DNA from: CAYRFE01 sp964539615
Lineage (GTDB): Bacteria > Macinerneyibacteriota > Macinerneyibacteria > Macinerneyibacteriales > CAYRFE01
Direction of reading: 5' to 3'
NCBI GenBank assembly: GCA_964539615.1
Contig: CAZIJP010000152.1
Coordinates: 1 to 6,015 of the forward strand
Length of the DNA: 6,015 bases
Shown here: piece by piece, positions 1 to 5,828 of the stretch
How positions within the stretch are numbered: the first letter of the stretch is position 1
Layout of the letters: each line of letters opens with the position of its first letter
Position numbers and translations under genes: made by a program
The notes under the pieces: model-generated
What the model was told of the DNA's origin: nothing
Databases searched by the model: none
What the model saw: only the letters and a program-made list of their open reading frames with translations

Positions 1-2
1 CC

Positions 3-356
3 TCAAGCATTGAATTACGCAACAAAAAAGAACTCATTATCCAGTTTATCTCTTCACTTGATATCCATTCAAACGTCGATGAAGACTGGCAGAAGTATGT
101 GGAACAGAAAAAGATTGAGGAATTGGAAGAGATTATTACATCCGAAAACCTCGATCACGATGAAACCTATAAATTCATACGGAATGCGTTTCGTAACGGC
201 AGCGTTGCAACTACAGGCACCGCTTTGGCGAAAGTATTGCCCCCTGTATCCCGTTTTTCTCCCGGTGGCGAGCGGTCCAAGAAACGCGAGAGCGTTTTGA
301 ACAAATTGATGTGCTTCTTTGAGCGCTTCTTTGATATTTCCGGGGGGAAGATCTAG
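3..356 (+). CDS. hsdR: Type I restriction enzyme R subunit (HsdR), C-terminal end only
   Basis: The reading frame is open from the left edge and ends with TAG at 354-356, giving about 117 residues. They match the C-terminal helical region of EcoR124I-type HsdR subunits: a start resembling ELRNKKELIIQFISSLD, a Lys/Glu-rich helix (KYVEQKKIEELEEIITSE), then ETYKFIRNAFRNGSV.TTGT....LPPVSRF and a terminal LNKLMCFFERFF. HsdR is the ATP-dependent translocase and nuclease of the type I restriction-modification complex, acting with HsdM and HsdS. This C-terminal part is known in the family to contact the methyltransferase core. The nuclease and helicase motifs, and hsdM/hsdS, must lie upstream of the window. 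The fragment is visibly richer in G+C (about half over 180-300) than the genes that follow, and ends 28 nt before the next start. The family call is by recognition of conserved residues, with no alignment run. Confidence 0.88.
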   Translation, partial: SSIELRNKKELIIQFISSLDIHSNVDEDWQKYVEQKKIEELEEIITSENLDHDETYKFIRNAFRNGSVATTGTALAKVLPPVSRFSPGGERSKKRESVLNKLMCFFERFFDISGGKI

Positions 357-384
357 GAGTTTGGAATAAAGGGAAAGAATGGTT

Positions 385-1077
385 ATGAGTTATAATTTGT
401 CTGACAAAAGACCCGATGCTGAAATTGATGTAAAAAATATTCTATCGTGGTTTGAGAGTGAAATCAAAAACCAAGAGGATCAACTACAAGAAATAATGAA
501 AATAATATTTCGTAATATTGATAAATTTTGTAAATATCCTATAAAAGCTCTATTGTTATGGGAAGACTGTGATAGAATCCCACAATTAGGTAAAAAAATA
601 AAATATCATATTTATCCAGATTCAATCAAAACAAAAGCAAAAGAAGAGTGCATATCTCTCGATGCAAGGCCCAATGGACCGGCTATTGCTGCCTTTACAT
701 TTGCAAGGGGCGAAAGACCTGAAAGATATGGAAGTCGTAACAAGTGGCATATTCATCATTTATATTCAGGTAAATTTCCATACGCCATTAAAGAAAACAC
801 GTTACATGCCGTGAAGAATGGATTACATTTTACGCAATCGGCAGGATTAGTTGCGCTACATCCGTTGGCCGATGCCTTAGTCGACGAGTGCCCCGCATTT
901 GCTTGGTTTCTGAGGTATAAATCCTATGAAAAATTTGGATATGATCCCGACAATGTTTTTTCAAAGAAAATTGATTATTATGGATTTGATATCGAAAAAA
1001 AAGGGAAAATTGAAATTTTGGAAACGAGAGATAATCGTGGGCAGAGCATAAATACTGAGAAGGGTGATGCTATATGA
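385..1077 (+). CDS. Uncharacterised protein with HNH-like histidine cluster, between hsdR and mcrB
   Basis: This is a 230-aa cytoplasmic protein with no signal peptide or membrane segment. ATG 385 is preferred over the in-frame ATG at 379, because the only purine-rich site (GGGAAAG, 371-377) sits 7 nt before 385 but touches 379. The N-terminal ~70 residues are charged and probably helical. The conserved-looking core is WHIHHLY at residues 121-127, followed by HAVKNGLHFTQ and GLVALHPLADAL at 154-165 and a tail FLRYKSYEKFGYDPDNVF. A His-His pair followed some 30 residues later by G-L-V-x-L-H resembles the HH...NLVxLC...H layout of HNH (beta-beta-alpha metal) nucleases, but the usual Asn and the last His are replaced. 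It may therefore be a divergent, degenerate or non-HNH fold. The C-terminus overlaps the mcrB start by 4 nt, so translational coupling and a shared role with McrBC are likely. The open frame is certain; the function is inference. Confidence 0.8.
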   Translation: MSYNLSDKRPDAEIDVKNILSWFESEIKNQEDQLQEIMKIIFRNIDKFCKYPIKALLLWEDCDRIPQLGKKIKYHIYPDSIKTKAKEECISLDARPNGPAIAAFTFARGERPERYGSRNKWHIHHLYSGKFPYAIKENTLHAVKNGLHFTQSAGLVALHPLADALVDECPAFAWFLRYKSYEKFGYDPDNVFSKKIDYYGFDIEKKGKIEILETRDNRGQSINTEKGDAI

Positions 1078-3167
1078 ATACAATGGAAATCAGATCGTTA
1101 GTTGAAGAGTTGATTCCCGAGCCGCAACAGAGGCATGCATATCTTACAATATTATTAGAAATCATTAATTATGCACATACCATGGGTGCAGAAAAGTGGT
1201 GTGTGAGCATTCGAGATAATAAGGTACGATTTAACATCGGAAATCTTTTAATAAGTAGCCTTGAAAAAAATGCGATATGGTTATCTCTTGATAAAAACGG
1301 ATTGGAATCAATCAGCACCTCGTTACAGGAACGATTAAATCCCGGATGGGATAATGGTGAGTGGGCTGAGTTCCGGGCAATATTAACTAAAAATTATTAT
1401 TACAGAGATTCATCGAAAGAACTTTGGGAAGAAATTAAAGATTTACAATTCGCTGTTATTCGTAATGCTTGTGAGAAATATTCTCAAATTCGCATTGCAA
1501 GCAAAAAATTGTTCTCAGCTGATTTTATATTTTATTTGAAAGATGAGTTAAAATGTGATGTGCCATTTCCTCAATATAGCAGTCAAGTTGAAAAAATGAC
1601 AATGAAAGATGCGTTAGAAATTTACAAAGAATATGTAAAAGGTGATAACAATGTCAAAGAATTGTATAAATGGCGCTGTATAAAATGGTATCAGGAGCAT
1701 TTTGACATAAATGCCACAGAATTTAGTAAGATGTTAAAACTTGCTTTTAAAAAAAAGGCAGAGTCAAATTCTGGAATATTATTGCACCCTTTTGCTGAAG
1801 ATTTTATTTTATCTGCCGCCGAACAATATTCCAGTGAAGTAAGGAATATGTTTGTTGTCCTGTATGATGAAAAAAAACAATTAGAAGAGCGGATTTCATT
1901 TTTTATTAAAGAAGCAAATGATTTGGCAAATACTGTGCTTAATCCCAAAACGAAAAAGCCTATGAAATCATGCCAGAACTATTCTGTTATATCATTTTAT
2001 TTAGCAATGATGTATCCGGATAACTATGCATTATATCGGAAGGTATTATACGCTCAAGCTTGCGAAATCTCGGGGGAAGCACCGTTAAAAAAACCTGCAG
2101 ACAAATATTTTCACTATATAGAGACAATGAAAAAATTAACACGAATCGTTACCGATGATGGAGACGCGGTAACATTGACCAAAAACTCTCTAACAGATGA
2201 CTGTTATAAAGGCCCAATGGCAGCATTAATTACACAAAATGTTCTTTGGAGAACAAAGCCGGAAACAGAGGATAATGAAGAAGACACACAGGAGGTTGCC
2301 ACCATGGAACAAGCACCAAGCAATAAAATATGTGAAAACAAAAATATGATTTTCTACGGTCCTCCGGGCACCGGCAAAACGTATCAATCTCGAATTTACG
2401 CCGCAATGATTTGTGCCGGTAAAGAAATCACAGATGAAGCTGAAGGTAAAAAACTATTTTCAGAGTATCTCAAACAAGGGGTTATTGTATTTGTTACATT
2501 CCATCAAAACTATTCATATGAAGATTTTATAACCGGACTTCGTCCTACTGAAAAAAACGGACAATTGATCTTTGAACAAAAAGAGGGCGTTTTTAAAAAA
2601 TTATGCGAACGAGCAAAGAAATCTCCGGAGCAAAAATTTTGTATTATCATCGACGAAATAAACCGGGCAAATATCTCACGTGTATTTGGTGAGTTGATAA
2701 CATTGCTGGAAGAGGATAAACGGTTAGGCGCATCAAATGAGATTATTACCACATTACCGACCGGAGAAGAATTTGGTATCCCTGGAAATGTATATATAAT
2801 CGGCACTATGAATACCGCAGATAAATCTATTGCTCTTATAGATATCGCATTACGTCGTCGATTTGTATTTCAAGGTTTTTATCCTGTTTATGATAAAATG
2901 CTTTTATCTAACGATCGCATTGAACTGTTGCAAGAAATCAATACAAAATTGTTTGACTTAAAGAAATCACATGATTATCTTATTGGCCATGCGTATTTCA
3001 TGTCGCAGGCTTCAACAGAAACAATTCTGACCGATAAGATCATACCATTAGTTCTTGAATACCTTTCAGGAAACATTGAACGTGTGGAAACAGTCTTTAC
3101 TGAAACAGCATGGACAGTGAAATTCAATAAGGATACCTATTCATGGGATGTTTCTCGGGAAGAATAA
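1074..3167 (+). CDS. mcrB: McrB-like AAA+ NTPase, type IV (modified-DNA) restriction
   Basis: This 697-aa protein has a C-terminal McrB-type AAA+ domain: Walker A GPPGTGKT at 429-436, Walker B IIIDEINRA at 524-532, the McrB signature GTMNTADKS at 577-585, ALRRRF at 592-597 and GHAYF at 638-642. In E. coli, McrB is the hexameric GTPase that recognises modified cytosine sites and translocates DNA, with McrC supplying nuclease activity and stimulating GTP hydrolysis. The MNTAD motif supports GTP use, but that is family knowledge. The roughly 410 residues before the ATPase are far longer than the ~160-aa N-domain of E. coli McrB and do not resemble it by eye. They include a helical stretch around 304-326 (SVISFYLAMMYPDNYALY) of a kind that recurs in long McrB homologues. 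ATG 1074 follows GAGAAGGG (1057-1064) at a suitable distance and overlaps the upstream stop; ATG 1083 is less well placed. The stop abuts the mcrC start. An acidic linker (about 395-405) precedes an internal start at Met411. Confidence 0.92.
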   Translation: MNTMEIRSLVEELIPEPQQRHAYLTILLEIINYAHTMGAEKWCVSIRDNKVRFNIGNLLISSLEKNAIWLSLDKNGLESISTSLQERLNPGWDNGEWAEFRAILTKNYYYRDSSKELWEEIKDLQFAVIRNACEKYSQIRIASKKLFSADFIFYLKDELKCDVPFPQYSSQVEKMTMKDALEIYKEYVKGDNNVKELYKWRCIKWYQEHFDINATEFSKMLKLAFKKKAESNSGILLHPFAEDFILSAAEQYSSEVRNMFVVLYDEKKQLEERISFFIKEANDLANTVLNPKTKKPMKSCQNYSVISFYLAMMYPDNYALYRKVLYAQACEISGEAPLKKPADKYFHYIETMKKLTRIVTDDGDAVTLTKNSLTDDCYKGPMAALITQNVLWRTKPETEDNEEDTQEVATMEQAPSNKICENKNMIFYGPPGTGKTYQSRIYAAMICAGKEITDEAEGKKLFSEYLKQGVIVFVTFHQNYSYEDFITGLRPTEKNGQLIFEQKEGVFKKLCERAKKSPEQKFCIIIDEINRANISRVFGELITLLEEDKRLGASNEIITTLPTGEEFGIPGNVYIIGTMNTADKSIALIDIALRRRFVFQGFYPVYDKMLLSNDRIELLQEINTKLFDLKKSHDYLIGHAYFMSQASTETILTDKIIPLVLEYLSGNIERVETVFTETAWTVKFNKDTYSWDVSREE
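2290..2306 (+). promoter_or_regulatory. Internal ribosome binding site and start codon inside mcrB
   Basis: A perfect AGGAGG at 2290-2295 is followed after 8 nt by ATG 2304-2306, in frame with mcrB (codon 411). It is a stronger Shine-Dalgarno match than those before any full gene in the window. It sits in the acidic linker 18 codons before Walker A, exactly where an internal start would yield the NTPase domain alone. Confidence 0.6.
2304..3167 (+). CDS. Possible short McrB isoform (AAA+ domain only) from internal start
   Basis: Initiation at Met411 would give a 287-aa protein holding the complete AAA+ domain (Walker A, Walker B, MNTAD motif, sensor region) without the long N-terminal specificity region. 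E. coli mcrB is known to produce a comparable 33-kDa McrB(S) from an internal start, which has the GTPase domain, assembles with McrB(L) and modulates restriction by taking up McrC. The length and domain boundary match that case well. The signal in the sequence is real, but that it is used here is inference. Confidence 0.45.
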   Translation: MEQAPSNKICENKNMIFYGPPGTGKTYQSRIYAAMICAGKEITDEAEGKKLFSEYLKQGVIVFVTFHQNYSYEDFITGLRPTEKNGQLIFEQKEGVFKKLCERAKKSPEQKFCIIIDEINRANISRVFGELITLLEEDKRLGASNEIITTLPTGEEFGIPGNVYIIGTMNTADKSIALIDIALRRRFVFQGFYPVYDKMLLSNDRIELLQEINTKLFDLKKSHDYLIGHAYFMSQASTETILTDKIIPLVLEYLSGNIERVETVFTETAWTVKFNKDTYSWDVSREE

Positions 3168-3786
3168 ATGAGAACAATCCAATTGTACGAATATGGCAAC
3201 TGGGCATCCTTAACTAGTATTGCCGAGCGCGAACAAATAGAACGCTATCTTTCTGAAATATGGCAAAAAAGAATCATTCCTACGTATGAGGATTATTCTG
3301 AGGATACTATTCCTAGTGATATGAATTGGCAGCCATTCTGTTCTTTTGACGGAGCAAAAGTTAGGGCCAATAATTACATAGGATTTATTCAATGCCACGA
3401 TATCCGTATAGAAATATTCCCCAAAATATTCGCTGACAACCCCAATATAAGCACATCGGCGATGCACAGGCATATCCTGCAGTGGTTGTTATATTCTAAG
3501 AAACTTGTATTTCCATTTTTATCAACTGAGAGTGATACGCTTACAACGCAATCTTTTCCGGAGATTCTTCTTTTTTTAATGATAAAGAAAATTCACGCTG
3601 TGGTTATGGAGATGCCATTATCCCTATATGAAGAGTTGTGCGATCCGCTTACGACAATAAAAGGGCAAATCGTCTTTCCTCAGTATCTTTCTAGGCATTA
3701 TTCAAGAGGACAGGGTCATCAAGTCGATTGTCGTTATGAGTCGTATATTTTTAACAACAAAGTAAATCAATCAATTAAATACGTTA
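3168..3786 (+). CDS. mcrC: McrC-like restriction nuclease subunit, N-terminal half, ends at the assembly gap
   Basis: The start ATG directly follows the mcrB stop (TAAATG), with a purine-rich site (GGGAAGA) just upstream inside mcrB, so translational coupling is likely. The 206 complete residues begin MRTIQLYEYGNW and contain DIRIEIFPKIFADN, HILQWLLYS, TTIKGQIVFPQYLSRH and YESYIFNNKVNQSIKYV, which follow the N-terminal region of long McrC-family proteins (the McrC 5-methylcytosine restriction family). In this family the N-terminal part docks on the McrB ring. The frame is open up to the run of N at 3787. Continuing it through the N adds residues that no longer look like McrC, so the real reading frame is lost at or in the gap. 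Expected partner: the McrB encoded immediately upstream. Confidence 0.85.
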
Positions 3787-3796
3787 NNNNNNNNNN
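3787..3796. other. Assembly gap (10 N)
   Basis: Ten undetermined bases lie inside mcrC. A round number like this is normally a placeholder for an unknown distance, so neither the length nor the reading-frame relation across it can be trusted. If exactly 10 bases were missing, the two mcrC halves would be in different frames (the left half in the frame of 3168, the right half in the frame of 3905). Confidence 0.98.
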
Positions 3797-3877
3797 CGCA
3801 GCAATTGAATATAAACACTTTAATTTTGTAGAAAAAAGGCAGAGCATTCTGCCTTTTTTTATTTTGAAGTCCGTTTT
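3797..3877. other. Unexplained sequence interrupting mcrC, possibly the end of an inserted element
   Basis: Immediately right of the gap, the frame used by the mcrC C-terminal half has stops at 3806-3808, 3812-3814 and 3821-3823. McrC-like sequence resumes only near 3878-3890. Another frame ends with TAG at 3829-3831, directly before a strong terminator hairpin. This is the layout of the 3' end of a foreign gene, for example a transposase of a multi-copy element whose repeated body broke the assembly. No terminal inverted repeat or target duplication can be recognised, because the left junction is not resolved. A chimeric contig join is the alternative. Confidence 0.45.
3832..3860. terminator. 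Strong, potentially bidirectional intrinsic terminator within the mcrC interruption
   Basis: The arms at 3832-3843 and 3848-3859 form a perfect 12-bp stem around a GCAT loop. The stem is six A-T pairs outside GGCAGA/TCTGCC, so either strand ends in a U-run (seven T at 3854-3860, then ATTTT, on the + strand). A terminator inside a coding sequence would not be tolerated, which supports a disrupted or mis-joined mcrC. Confidence 0.75.
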
Positions 3878-4576
3878 AAAGGCGTATACAACGATACACA
3901 ATCTTTGTGTGACGAACTGTTGTTTGTTCTGGATGAGGTTGATGATCGTGTTTGCACCTCCTTTGATTTGCACAATGTAAGTATTAATCCCTATTTTGGA
4001 GAATATCAGGATATAATTAAATTGTGCAGCAATATTTTGGATCAACAGATTTACGCTTCTGATACTGCTGAAAATGCTCAATATTGCTTACTTCTTCCAA
4101 TGGAAGTTCTTTTTGAAGATTACGTACTGGCCATGTTTGAAAAATATTTCTTCAACGACTATAAGATCGAAGGTCAAAAATCAGATTTGTATCTTATCGA
4201 TATTCCGCAAGCTTTTCGTATGCGGCATGATATTTTACTAACACATCGAAAAACGGATAAAGAAATTATCATTGATACAAAGTATAAAATGAGAAAGTAT
4301 GACCGCTCAGATATGAAAACAGGAATTGCTCAATCTGATATGTATCAAATGGTTTCTTATGCCTTCAAGCGGCATTGCGATACGGTAATCTTATTATATC
4401 CAAATGTCGATTCGGAATTGATCGATAATCCCATGGTTAATTTTGTGATTTCTAACGCTTCTATAAATTATGACATAATAATTACCGCGAAAAACATTCC
4501 GTTTTGGACTTATGCCTCGTTTCCTGCTATGGAACAAGAGTTCAAAAATCAAATACAGGAGTTGCTGTTGCTTTGA
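3878..4576 (+). CDS. mcrC: McrC-like restriction nuclease subunit, C-terminal half with PD-(D/E)xK site
   Basis: This is the continuation of mcrC in another frame than the N-terminal half, with the stop TGA at 4574-4576. McrC similarity runs from about YNDTQSLCDELLFVLDEVDD through FGEYQDIIKLC, QYCLLLPMEVLFEDYV, IPQAFRMRHDILL, IIIDTKYKM, GIAQSDMYQMVSYAF and ILLYPN. The nuclease residues are the Asp of RHDI (codon 4229) and the Asp and Lys of IDTKYK (codons 4274 and 4280), the expected D...D-x-K pattern of the family, so the catalytic site is intact. There is no convincing start codon with a ribosome site for independent expression; TTG 3905 has none. The two halves add to about 440 residues, close to a full long-form McrC, so only a dozen or so residues seem to be missing at the junction. 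The functional state depends on what really fills the gap. Confidence 0.82.
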   Translation, partial: KGVYNDTQSLCDELLFVLDEVDDRVCTSFDLHNVSINPYFGEYQDIIKLCSNILDQQIYASDTAENAQYCLLLPMEVLFEDYVLAMFEKYFFNDYKIEGQKSDLYLIDIPQAFRMRHDILLTHRKTDKEIIIDTKYKMRKYDRSDMKTGIAQSDMYQMVSYAFKRHCDTVILLYPNVDSELIDNPMVNFVISNASINYDIIITAKNIPFWTYASFPAMEQEFKNQIQELLLL

Positions 4577-4905
4577 TATATATTAAGGACAAAATATGAA
4601 AACCAATCTAAACACAAAAGGATTTCGTATCCGGAAGAAAAAGCAGATTTGAAAAAATGTGATAAATTGGTTTTACAGACAGGGATAATTAGTTTTTCGC
4701 GAAAGATAGGCTGGTTTAAAGCGAAATTAAAGCGTATAAACCTCTTGATGATTATAATGGTTTCGGTTAATATAATATTCTGATGAACAAAGAAGTTTTT
4801 CACAGATAGTCATGCCACTCAAAAGAAAGAAAGTATTGTGTCGGCAGATGGTTTGGCAATGAGAACTGTTTTTTGGTTTTAGTCAAATTAATAGAAAGGA
4901 TCTTA
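4577..4905. other. Spacer between mcrC and the DUF3800 gene, no convincing gene
   Basis: These 329 nt hold no recognisable protein on either strand, and no intrinsic terminator follows the mcrC stop. The frame after that stop stays open to about 4782 without a start codon, and its minus-strand counterpart looks like a shadow. An inverted repeat (GGTTTA 4713-4718 / TAAACC 4737-4742) encloses a direct repeat TTAAAGCG (4716-4723 and 4727-4734). TATAAT hexamers occur at 4753-4758 and 4771-4776, but no well-spaced -35 box accompanies either. A promoter for the downstream gene is expected here and cannot be placed. Confidence 0.6.
4596..4652 (+). CDS. Possible 18-aa basic small ORF
   Basis: ATG 4596 lies 6 nt after AAGGA (4585-4589), a good ribosome site, and opens an 18-codon frame rich in Lys and Arg that ends at TGA 4650-4652. 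It resembles nothing known to me. It may be a leader peptide, a decayed gene start or chance; the ribosome site is the only positive evidence. Confidence 0.15.
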   Translation: MKTNLNTKGFRIRKKKQI

Positions 4906-5670
4906 ATGTATTTATTATACGCAGATGAGAGCGGCGATACTGGTTTGAATAATAGTCAGACACGATATTTTATTTTAAGTGGAATTATTCTTCATGAATT
5001 ACGATGGAAAAATGTTTTAGAAGAAATTAACGGCTTTAGAAATTTCTGTAAAGATCGATATGGGTTAAAAAAGAGAGAAGAAATTCACGCAAGCCACTTC
5101 ATTAATAACCCTAAAGAGGTAGTTAGAATAAAACGAAACGATCGATTAGATATTTTAAGGAAAAGCATGCGTTTTTTATCGGGCTTGTCAGATGTTAGTA
5201 TTATTAGTGTCGTAGTAGATAAACAGGGGAAAGATGAAGATATTTTTGATTTAGCATGGACAACGTTAATTCAACGTTTCGAAAATACTATACGTAACCA
5301 CAATTTCCCAGGCCCATCAAATACCGACGATCGAGGCATGTTGATACCAGATAATACCGATGGGACTAAATTAAAAACAATTATTCGGAAAATGAGAAAA
5401 TACAATCCTATTCCAAATGATCGTAGTATGTATCAAAGCGGTTATAGAAATATGCAATTAGAATACTTAATTGAAGATCCATATTTAAAAGATTCTTCCG
5501 ATTCTTACCTGCATCAGTTTGTAGATGTCGTAGCATATTCATTAAGACAAAAATATGAACCTAATGCTTATATGAAAAATAAAGGCGCATTACATCTTTA
5601 TGATTTGTTAGATCCAATACTTAACAAACATGTTACTAGAAATAATACATGGGGAATTGTTGAGTTATAA
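4906..5670 (+). CDS. DUF3800 domain protein, putative RNase H-like enzyme of a defence island
   Basis: This is a 254-aa soluble protein. ATG 4906 is chosen over the upstream TTG 4873 because AGAAAGGA (4893-4900) lies 5 nt before it, and the family normally begins with this motif. The N-terminus MYLLYADESGDTG (residues 1-13) is the hallmark YxDESG(D) of DUF3800. Further candidate acidic positions are Asp149/Asp152 (LIPDNTD) and Asp207 in HQFVDVVAYS near the C-terminus, matching the spacing of the usual three acidic motifs. An RNase H-like catalytic arrangement has been suggested for such layouts; the biochemical activity is not established to my knowledge. Length is typical for the family, and members are often found beside restriction systems and mobile elements, as here. 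It appears to be a separate transcription unit from mcrBC and is convergent with a small RNA that ends at its stop codon. No + strand terminator with a U-run is visible after it. Confidence 0.85.
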   Translation: MYLLYADESGDTGLNNSQTRYFILSGIILHELRWKNVLEEINGFRNFCKDRYGLKKREEIHASHFINNPKEVVRIKRNDRLDILRKSMRFLSGLSDVSIISVVVDKQGKDEDIFDLAWTTLIQRFENTIRNHNFPGPSNTDDRGMLIPDNTDGTKLKTIIRKMRKYNPIPNDRSMYQSGYRNMQLEYLIEDPYLKDSSDSYLHQFVDVVAYSLRQKYEPNAYMKNKGALHLYDLLDPILNKHVTRNNTWGIVEL

Positions 5671-5694
5671 AAAGAAAAGGGACGTTACCGTCCC
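5669..5694 (-). terminator. Intrinsic terminator of the small RNA
   Basis: On the minus strand, GGGACG (5694-5689), a 4-nt loop and CGTCCC (5684-5679) form a 6-bp GC-rich stem directly followed by TTTTCTTTTT (5678-5669). The U-run exists only on this strand, so it terminates leftward transcription and not the DUF3800 gene. Confidence 0.8.
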
Positions 5695-5734
5695 GGGTGA
5701 ATCCTAATTTATGGTCTAGCCATATTTCGGATTC
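5669..5734 (-). ncRNA. Predicted small structured RNA, about 66 nt
   Basis: A perfect-consensus promoter on the minus strand is followed 30 nt later by a hairpin and then an intrinsic terminator, with no room for a protein gene. Initiation at 5733-5734 (6-7 nt after the -10 box) would put the 5' end almost exactly at the base of the first hairpin. Its outer stem pairs 5729-5735 with 5698-5704 (GGATTCA/TGAATCC) and its inner stem pairs 5720-5724 with 5710-5714, with loop CTAGA on the RNA strand. The second hairpin is the terminator, ending in a U-run at 5678-5669. The loop contains CUAG, which fits the YUNR U-turn motif used by many antisense RNAs for fast loop-loop pairing, and is also self-complementary. 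The RNA is antisense to the 3' region of the DUF3800 mRNA. No known family is recognised. Confidence 0.62.
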
Positions 5735-5739
5735 ATCTA

Positions 5740-5768
5740 ATTATATGTCTTTATATAACCTTTGTCAA
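5740..5768 (-). promoter_or_regulatory. Perfect-consensus sigma70 promoter, minus strand
   Basis: Read on the minus strand, TTGACA (5768-5763) and TATAAT (5745-5740) are separated by exactly 17 nt. Both hexamers match the consensus at all positions, which is rare by chance and implies strong transcription to the left, into the predicted small RNA. Confidence 0.85.
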
Positions 5769-5786
5769 GTGTTTAGGGTGTTTGGG
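5769..5786. repeat. Two 9-bp tandem direct repeats abutting the -35 box
   Basis: GTGTTTAGG (5769-5777) and GTGTTTGGG (5778-5786) are adjacent copies differing at one base. On the minus strand they lie immediately upstream of TTGACA, the usual place for an activator or operator made of direct repeats. Binding is inference. Confidence 0.5.
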
Positions 5787-5828
5787 GATATTTGATTTAA
5801 AGAACGTAAAGAGTAATAAATACAGGAT

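Noticed and set aside
10..300. 96-aa + strand frame
   Set aside because: It overlaps the hsdR frame, which has clear family residues; it is a shadow.
1749..1759. A8 run with A AAA AAG in frame in mcrB, a possible slippery site
   Set aside because: A -1 shift ends within a few codons, and no stimulatory structure is visible; probably just AT-rich Lys codons.
1691..1948. 85-aa minus-strand frame inside mcrB
   Set aside because: Opposite-strand shadow of mcrB with no recognisable sequence or ribosome site. The same applies to 2510-2806 and 3210-3473.
2298..2307. GCCACCATGG, a perfect Kozak-like context at the internal mcrB ATG
   Set aside because: Coincidence in a bacterial gene; the AGGAGG is the relevant signal. 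A cloning origin is not supported by the surroundings.
3797..3980. Continuation of the mcrC frame through the gap to a stop at 3980
   Set aside because: The residues after the gap are not McrC-like in this frame; McrC similarity resumes in another frame.
3767..4081. 104-aa minus-strand frame across the N gap
   Set aside because: It runs through undetermined bases, the terminator hairpin and mcrC coding sequence; it is an artefact.
4549..4803. 84-aa minus-strand frame
   Set aside because: It begins in the spacer, ends inside mcrC, has no family features, and its codons mirror an AT-rich + strand.
5679..5735. + strand terminator for the DUF3800 gene
   Set aside because: Both hairpins can form on the + strand, but neither is followed by a U-run; the U-run exists only for minus-strand transcription.
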